From Terriglobia bacterium (GTDB lineage Bacteria > Acidobacteriota > Terriglobia > UBA7540), in contig JAIQGB010000128.1 of the NCBI GenBank assembly GCA_020072905.1, positions 1 to 20,874 of the forward strand: a DNA stretch of 20,874 bases, written 5' to 3'. How positions within the stretch are numbered: position 1 is the stretch's first letter; every line of letters begins with the position of its first letter. The position numbers and the translations under genes were made by a program. The notes beneath the pieces were generated by a model. That model was given only the letters and a program-made list of their open reading frames with translations, searched no databases and was not told the origin of the DNA. Shown one piece after another: positions 17,192 to 20,874 of the stretch.

Positions 17192-17917
17192 ATGAACCAA
17201 GGACTCAGCATCCCTGTGGCGTTCGTAGCGGGAGTGGTTTCCTTCCTCTCGCCCTGCGTCTTGCCGCTGGTGCCGGGCTACATCTCGATGTTGTCAGGAG
17301 AATCCATCGAGGAACTGAAGGCAGGGGCCGGCCCCGGCCTAATGGCTCGGATCTTCCGCAACTCTCTGGCCTTTGTGGTGGGCTTCTCGGTGGTGTTTAT
17401 CGCTTTGGGCGCCTCGGCGACTGCGGTGGGCAATTTCCTGGTTGCGAAGCGGTCGATCTTCAATGTCGTTGCCGGCATCGTCGTCATCATCTTCGGCTTG
17501 CACCTGACCGGACTGGTGAGGATTCCGCTGCTTTACCGCGAGGCGCGCATGAACGCCGTGAAGCCCAAGCGCGGCTTGGTGGGGTCATTTCTGCTCGGCT
17601 TCGCCTTCGCATTCGGCTGGACCCCCTGCATCGGGCCGATCTTGACCGGCATTCTGGCGCTGGCCGCCACCCGCGATACGGTTTTCCAGGGGATGTTTCT
17701 GCTGGCGGTCTATTCGGCGGGGCTGGCGATTCCCTTCATCTTGACGGGCCTCGGGCTGAGCCAGTTCTTGAAATTCTACGGAGGATTCCGGCGGCACTTG
17801 CAGGTGGTGGAAGTGCTTTCGGGAATCCTCCTCATCGCCATCGGCGCGCTGATGGCGTTCAACAAACTCGGGATGCTTTCGGGGTACCTGAGTTTCTTGA
17901 ACGTGTTCACCTTGTAG
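17192..17917 (+). CDS. ccdA: Cytochrome c biogenesis protein CcdA (DsbD-beta type thiol carrier)
   Basis: Six-helix inner-membrane protein that carries electrons from cytoplasmic thioredoxin across the membrane to extracytoplasmic thioredoxin-fold proteins. The 241-residue protein is of normal CcdA length. The redox cysteines are C22 in FLSPCVLPLVPGY and C146 in FGWTPCIGPIL, each beside the conserved prolines of the family. The N-terminus enters directly into helix 1. It heads a same-strand block with lgt, a TlpA-like thioredoxin, a free-standing DsbD-alpha protein and a CTCGC protein. That context points to a split DsbD function rather than only cytochrome c assembly. No cytochrome c or ccm genes are present. 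Ribosome-binding site is weak (GAGG 12 bases upstream). Confidence 0.93.
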   Translation: MNQGLSIPVAFVAGVVSFLSPCVLPLVPGYISMLSGESIEELKAGAGPGLMARIFRNSLAFVVGFSVVFIALGASATAVGNFLVAKRSIFNVVAGIVVIIFGLHLTGLVRIPLLYREARMNAVKPKRGLVGSFLLGFAFAFGWTPCIGPILTGILALAATRDTVFQGMFLLAVYSAGLAIPFILTGLGLSQFLKFYGGFRRHLQVVEVLSGILLIAIGALMAFNKLGMLSGYLSFLNVFTL

Positions 17918-17918
17918 C

Positions 17919-17957
17919 GCCCGGCTTCAGCCGGGCACATGGGCCGGCCGGAAGGCC
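17919..17957 (+). repeat. REP-like palindrome, copy 2, after ccdA
   Basis: GCCCGGC (17919-17925) and GCCGGGC (17930-17936) form a perfect seven-pair stem with a TTCA loop one base after the ccdA stop. A second element, GGCCGGAAGGCC (17946-17957), matches copy 1 base for base. It fills the space between ccdA and lgt and may trim or attenuate the transcript. Confidence 0.5.
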
Positions 17958-17967
17958 CGGAACGAAA

Positions 17968-18798
17968 TTGCATCCCATCCTTTTCGATTTCGGGTTCTTT
18001 CAGTTGCCCACCTACGGTGTACTCCTGGTGACGGCTTTCCTCACGGCGATCTATACGGTCGTCCGCCGGGGGAAGCGCGAAGGGCTCGACTCGGGGCTCC
18101 TGCTCGACTTCAGCACCTGGCTCATCGTCGTGGCGCTGGTGGGGGCGAAGGTGCTCATGGTGTTGACCGATTGGAGGTTTTACTGGGAGCATCCGTCCGA
18201 GCTCGTGAGCCGCTCCACACTGCTTGCGGGCGGGGTCTTTTATGGAGGATTCCTCGCCGCGGTTTTCTTTGCCGTCTGGTACACGCGCGCGCACCACCTT
18301 CCGATGTGGAAAGTGTTCGACGTTTACGCGCCGAGCATCGCGCTGGGCCTGGGCATCGGCCGGATCGGGTGCTTTTCGGCGGGCGACGATTACGGCAAGC
18401 CCACGACTTCGGCACTGGGCGTGGTCTTCACCAACCCCATTGCGCACGAAGTGTCCGGGACGCCGCTGGGCATTCCGTTGCATCCGACGCAGCTCTATGA
18501 ATCGCTGGCGTGCTTCCTGATCTTTGCGATCCTCGTCTGGAGCTACCGGGCGAAGGAGTACGATGGGCAGATTTTCGTGCGCTACATCACCTTGTACGCT
18601 GTGGCGCGGTTCTTCATCGAGTTTCTGCGCGGGGACGAAGACCGCGGGTTTGTCTTCAACCATCTTCTCTCGACCTCGCAGTTCATCGCTCTCCTGGCGC
18701 TCGCGGCGGCGGGGGGGCTCTATTGGTATTTGCGCACGCCGCGCCGTGAGCCAGCGGTCGCTGGACCCGAAATTTCGGCCGTGAAGCGCGTGCGGTGA
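17968..18798 (+). CDS. lgt: Prolipoprotein diacylglyceryl transferase
   Basis: Lgt transfers diacylglycerol from phosphatidylglycerol to the lipobox cysteine of prolipoproteins in the inner membrane. The 276-residue protein has about seven membrane helices. Family marks are PTYGVLL (14-20), GGVFYGG (88-94), the signature GRIGCFSAGDDYGKPT (131-146), HPTQLYES (172-179) and RFFIEFLRG (214-222). In E. coli the GG-FHGG histidine (H103) is conserved; here the aligned residue is Y92, a variant I believe is common outside Proteobacteria. The start is TTG at 17968, since the product MHPILFDFG matches family N-termini and no ATG is nearby. The same frame is open far upstream, but that stretch is antisense or out-of-frame shadow. 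Position within the thiol-redox block may mean the partner proteins are lipoproteins or simply shared transcription. Confidence 0.93.
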   Translation: MHPILFDFGFFQLPTYGVLLVTAFLTAIYTVVRRGKREGLDSGLLLDFSTWLIVVALVGAKVLMVLTDWRFYWEHPSELVSRSTLLAGGVFYGGFLAAVFFAVWYTRAHHLPMWKVFDVYAPSIALGLGIGRIGCFSAGDDYGKPTTSALGVVFTNPIAHEVSGTPLGIPLHPTQLYESLACFLIFAILVWSYRAKEYDGQIFVRYITLYAVARFFIEFLRGDEDRGFVFNHLLSTSQFIALLALAAAGGLYWYLRTPRREPAVAGPEISAVKRVR

Positions 18799-18838
18799 CC
18801 GGGGTTTTCCGGGCGCCGCTCCGGGGACGCTGATTGTC

Positions 18839-18860
18839 GAGCAGCGGCGGCCGGCTGCTC
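18839..18860 (+). repeat. Hairpin between lgt and the TlpA-like gene
   Basis: GAGCAGC (18839-18845) pairs with GCTGCTC (18854-18860) around an eight-base loop, 20 bases before the ATG at 18881. It could be a processing or attenuation site; there is no following U-tract. Confidence 0.4.
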
Positions 18861-18880
18861 AAAAGGTTTCAGGTTGAAGA

Positions 18881-20017
18881 ATGGAGAGTGAATCGGTGAA
18901 GCAGTACAAGGTAACCTTCGGCGCCCTTCTAGCGATTGCGCTCGTTGTCGGACTCTATTTTATCAACCGTTACTGGATCGCCCCGGCGACGCACAAGCAG
19001 AGCCTCAAAGCTCAAAGCCAGGACCGGCCGATGGCGCCGGCCTTCAGCTTAAGTGACCTCAACGGGCGGAAAATTGATCTGGCCGACCAGAAGGGCAAAG
19101 TCGTGCTGCTGGATTTTTGGGCGACGTGGTGTGGCCCGTGCCAAATTGAGATCCCCGGGTTCGTCAAACTCCAGGAGCGCTACCGCGATCAGGGCCTGGT
19201 GGTGATCGGGATTTCGCTGGACGACAGCGTCGAGCCGGTCCGCGACTTTTACCGCGAGTTCAAGATGAATTACGCCGTGGCCATGGGCGACCAGCGGGTC
19301 ACCGAACTCTACGGCGGCATCCTGGGCCTGCCCACCACGTTCCTGATCGGCCGCAACGGCCGCATCTACGCCAAGCACATGGGCGCCACGGACGTCTCGG
19401 TGTTCGAGGACGAGATCAAGGAGTTGCTCGCCGCGAATGGCCAGGACGAAGTGGCGCAATTCCAGCAGGTGGGCCGCGTTCGTCCGGCGGAGAAGATCGA
19501 GCTCGGCGATCCGGCGGAGATTGATTCCGAGGTTCCGGGAGTCAATCTTTCCAAACTGAACCCTCAGCAGGTGGCCATGTTCAAGAAGCCGGGCCTGCGG
19601 CATCAGCAGGCGGATCGCACGCGAACAACTCGAAAAGTTTCTGAAACCCGCCGTGTAGTCGAGGTCCTTTCCTCTTATGAAGAGCGCTCTCTCTGGATTG
19701 TTGCACATCCTCTCGGCCGCCCTGCTGGCGACGCTCATTCCCGGCATGGCCGCGCCGCAGAATTCGCTGCAAGTCGTGGAGGTGAAGACCGTGCTCGGAG
19801 CGGACGGCGTTCAGCCAGGCATGACCACCAAAGTCGCTGCGGTCGCCCGCATCGCGCCCGGTTATCACATCAACGACCACAAGCCGACGCTCGATTACCT
19901 GATCCCCACGGAATGGAAGCTCGAGCTCCCAAGCCAGGTCAGCGTCGAGAAAGTCGTCTATCCGAAGGGCGAGCTCAAGAAGTTCGCCTTCTCCGAGACG
20001 CCGCTCTCGGTGTATGA
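18881..20017 (+). CDS. Membrane-anchored TlpA-like thioredoxin, frameshifted near its C-terminus
   Basis: Thiol-disulfide oxidoreductase acting outside the cytoplasmic membrane. Residues about 11-32 are an uncleaved membrane anchor. Residues about 50-190 are a TlpA/AhpC-type thioredoxin fold with FWATWCGPC (C84, C87) and the cis-proline in GLPTTF (P151). A linker ending LSKLNPQQVAMFKK (about 223-236) follows. After that the frame is unnatural: residues 237-378 are arginine/histidine-rich and overlap the next gene by 340 bases. In the +1 frame the real end appears as CGISRRIAREQLEKFLKPAV with a TAG at 19656-19658, 18 bases before the next ATG. The domain between should contain CTCGC as in the gene at 20271. 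True coding is therefore probably 18881-19658 with a deletion and frameshift near 19584-19596. Start ATG 18881; GTG 18896 with GGAG upstream is an alternative. Confidence 0.8.
   Translation: MESESVKQYKVTFGALLAIALVVGLYFINRYWIAPATHKQSLKAQSQDRPMAPAFSLSDLNGRKIDLADQKGKVVLLDFWATWCGPCQIEIPGFVKLQERYRDQGLVVIGISLDDSVEPVRDFYREFKMNYAVAMGDQRVTELYGGILGLPTTFLIGRNGRIYAKHMGATDVSVFEDEIKELLAANGQDEVAQFQQVGRVRPAEKIELGDPAEIDSEVPGVNLSKLNPQQVAMFKKPGLRHQQADRTRTTRKVSETRRVVEVLSSYEERSLWIVAHPLGRPAGDAHSRHGRAAEFAASRGGEDRARSGRRSARHDHQSRCGRPHRARLSHQRPQADARLPDPHGMEARAPKPGQRRESRLSEGRAQEVRLLRDAALGV
19584..19658 (+). pseudogene. Out-of-frame C-terminal tail of the TlpA-like gene (deleted CTCGC domain)
   Basis: Read in the frame one base ahead of the TlpA-like gene, this segment gives SRACGISRRIAREQLEKF and then LKPAV and TAG. 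It aligns with the last part of the CTCGC protein encoded at 20271-20696 (HCPTSRKLAEKIVAEVK), sharing C-x-x-S-R-(K/R)-(L/I)-A. The expected preceding cysteine core (CTCGC and the next cysteine, roughly 20 codons) is absent. This is either a natural deletion with frameshift or an assembly/sequencing collapse at a GC-rich site. Confidence 0.6.
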
Positions 20018-20255
20018 AGGCAGCCTGACGGTGGGAGCGTTGCTCCGGGTGGCACGGACGGCGCGGCCGGGGGCTTACACCTTGAAAGGGAAGTTCAACT
20101 ACCAGGCCTGCAACGACCACGCCTGCCTTCCCCCGAAAAGCGTCCCGGTAGCCCTGAACGTGAACGTCGTGCGACGCGGCACGCCCCTGAAGCGTCTGAA
20201 CGCCGATGTCTTCAGCAGCCTGGGGGAACTCGAAGCGGCGCACAAAAGCCTATGA
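19677..20255 (+). CDS. Free-standing DsbD alpha (N-terminal) domain protein
   Basis: A 192-residue exported protein resembling only the N-terminal immunoglobulin-like domain of the disulfide reductase DsbD, which passes electrons from the DsbD thioredoxin domain to periplasmic substrates. A signal peptide occupies about residues 1-26. The domain (about 32-168) shows VARIAPGYHINDHKP, LIPTEWKLELP and the cysteine pair in NYQACNDHACLPPKS (C145, C150), where E. coli DsbD has its C103/C109 pair before PP. No membrane or thioredoxin domain follows in the same gene; those functions are encoded by ccdA and the TlpA-like gene nearby. ATG at 19677 has only a distant GAGG. The stop is 15 bases before the next gene. 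Confidence 0.88.
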   Translation: MKSALSGLLHILSAALLATLIPGMAAPQNSLQVVEVKTVLGADGVQPGMTTKVAAVARIAPGYHINDHKPTLDYLIPTEWKLELPSQVSVEKVVYPKGELKKFAFSETPLSVYEGSLTVGALLRVARTARPGAYTLKGKFNYQACNDHACLPPKSVPVALNVNVVRRGTPLKRLNADVFSSLGELEAAHKSL

Positions 20256-20270
20256 TCCGCCGGAGGGCGG

Positions 20271-20696
20271 ATGGATTCGACACCTGTCAATTCGACGCCG
20301 CCGGGGGAACCTGCCCATGGCCGCGGCCCCACGCGCGGCGCCGTGGCGATGGTCGTCCTGACGCTGGGATTGCTCGCCGCGCTGGTTTGGGCGCTCCGGC
20401 CGCCGCGCCTTCACTTCAGGCCCGCGCCGCTCGATCCTGTGCCGGCCGAGTGCCCGAAACTCGCGCGGGAATTCGTTCCCACCAACATCACGGAACTGCC
20501 CGATCCGCTCCTCTCCGGCCTTCCGCCCGAGCAGAGAATGCAGGCGCTCTACCGCCTGAACATGGAACCGTGCACGTGCGGCTGCAATTCGAGCGTGGCC
20601 CACTGCCTCATTACCTCTCCGCATTGCCCCACCTCACGGAAGCTGGCCGAGAAGATCGTCGCGGAGGTCAAGTCCGGGCGGGCCCCGCACAACTGA
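20271..20696 (+). CDS. Membrane-anchored CTCGC-motif protein
   Basis: A 141-residue protein with one N-terminal membrane helix (about 24-42) and an extracytoplasmic C-terminal region. The latter is dominated by a cysteine cluster: C101, C103 and C105 in PCTCGC, then C112 and C119, plus C61 nearer the membrane. The motif recalls the PCYCGC family of unknown function (by recognition). The C-terminal HCPTSRKLAEKIV matches the broken tail of the upstream TlpA-like gene, so the two share this domain. GGAGG five bases before the ATG is a strong ribosome-binding site, and the gene follows the DsbD-alpha gene by 15 bases, so it is surely co-transcribed. Metal binding or thiol exchange with the DsbD/TlpA chain is inferred, not shown. 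Confidence 0.85.
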   Translation: MDSTPVNSTPPGEPAHGRGPTRGAVAMVVLTLGLLAALVWALRPPRLHFRPAPLDPVPAECPKLAREFVPTNITELPDPLLSGLPPEQRMQALYRLNMEPCTCGCNSSVAHCLITSPHCPTSRKLAEKIVAEVKSGRAPHN

Positions 20697-20795
20697 TCGA
20701 ACGCCGGCGGCGAACCTTGGCGGAATCCATCGCTTGCCGCGATTCGGCTTTACGTGGGAGGCAGGGGTGGGTAATATCGGTAGCCATTGTGGCGC

Positions 20796-20873
20796 TCGCA
20801 CGGCGTGGACCTTGGCGATCCGTCCCACCTCGCCCAGCACATCCTGCGAACCCACGTCCCCACCGTGAATAAT
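20796..20873 (-). pseudogene. Metallophosphoesterase (YfcE/MJ0936-like) fragment at the window edge
   Basis: On the minus strand, entering from the right edge, the frame reads IIHGGDVGSQDVLGEV and ends IAKVHAVR. This matches the region of small phosphodiesterases between the HxGD metal motif and the GNxD motif. The next residues should be GN(V/N)D, but the frame continues with APQWLPILPTPA and then overlaps the CTCGC gene until a stop at 20634, without family resemblance. The N-terminal DxH motif would lie beyond the window. It is either a truncated gene or a chimeric contig end. Confidence 0.5.
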
Positions 20874-20874
20874 G

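Noticed and set aside
16939..17967. Upstream extension of the lgt frame as a possible fusion protein
   Set aside because: This part overlaps the HAD gene in antisense and ccdA in another frame, and its product is arginine/glycine-rich without domain character. The lgt N-terminus is intact from the TTG at 17968.
19659..20017. Tail of the TlpA-like open frame as a genuine C-terminal domain
   Set aside because: It is arginine/histidine-rich and lies entirely over the DsbD-alpha gene in another frame; the natural end is visible one frame over.
20252..20872. 206-codon plus-strand frame at the right edge
   Set aside because: Shadow of the CTCGC gene, which has a strong ribosome-binding site and a recognisable cysteine motif.

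Overview
The window is a dense, GC-rich bacterial chromosomal segment with 15 intact protein genes, one frameshifted protein gene and two gene remnants. I see no rRNA, tRNA, CRISPR array, transposase or integrase. Gene content (M2 ACE-like metallopeptidase, DUF4139 and ARPP-1/DUF6569 secreted proteins, a PilZ coiled-coil protein, a fused gamma-alpha KorA, an RlmI-type methyltransferase with a PUA domain) together with the GC-rich codon use suggests an Acidobacteriota genome. That placement is inference from gene types, not from a phylogenetic marker.

Layout. 1-277: contig-edge non-coding DNA with a candidate promoter. 278-1711: APC amino-acid permease. 2047-3213: PilZ domain joined to a long coiled coil built from 49-residue repeats. 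3545-6441: KorA/KorB, a 2-oxoacid:ferredoxin oxidoreductase operon behind a roughly 220-nt leader. 6544-10252 (minus strand): a secreted M20 amidohydrolase preceded by a rhodanese N-terminal remnant, a secreted protein of unknown function, and an RlmI-family rRNA methyltransferase. 10412-13373: secreted M2 peptidase followed by queA. 13461-14912 (minus): DUF4139 protein. 15112-16254: secreted ARPP-1 protein, divergent from the previous gene. 16308-17009 (minus): HAD phosphatase/phosphomutase.

17192-20696 is the most coherent block. It holds CcdA (membrane thiol electron carrier), Lgt (lipoprotein diacylglyceryl transferase), a membrane-anchored TlpA-like thioredoxin, a free-standing DsbD-alpha domain and a small membrane-anchored CTCGC-motif protein. 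Together they look like a DsbD electron-transfer chain split into separate genes, with a cysteine-rich CTCGC protein as possible partner or endpoint. The TlpA gene appears to have once carried the same CTCGC domain. The flanks of that domain are still readable, but the cysteine core is missing and the reading frame is shifted, so the open frame runs on into the next gene.

The right edge (20796-20873, minus) holds a piece of a metallophosphoesterase gene that stops just before its expected GNxD motif. Several genes have good -10 boxes placed so close to the start codon that leaderless or nearly leaderless mRNAs are likely (the 8098-9027 gene and queA).
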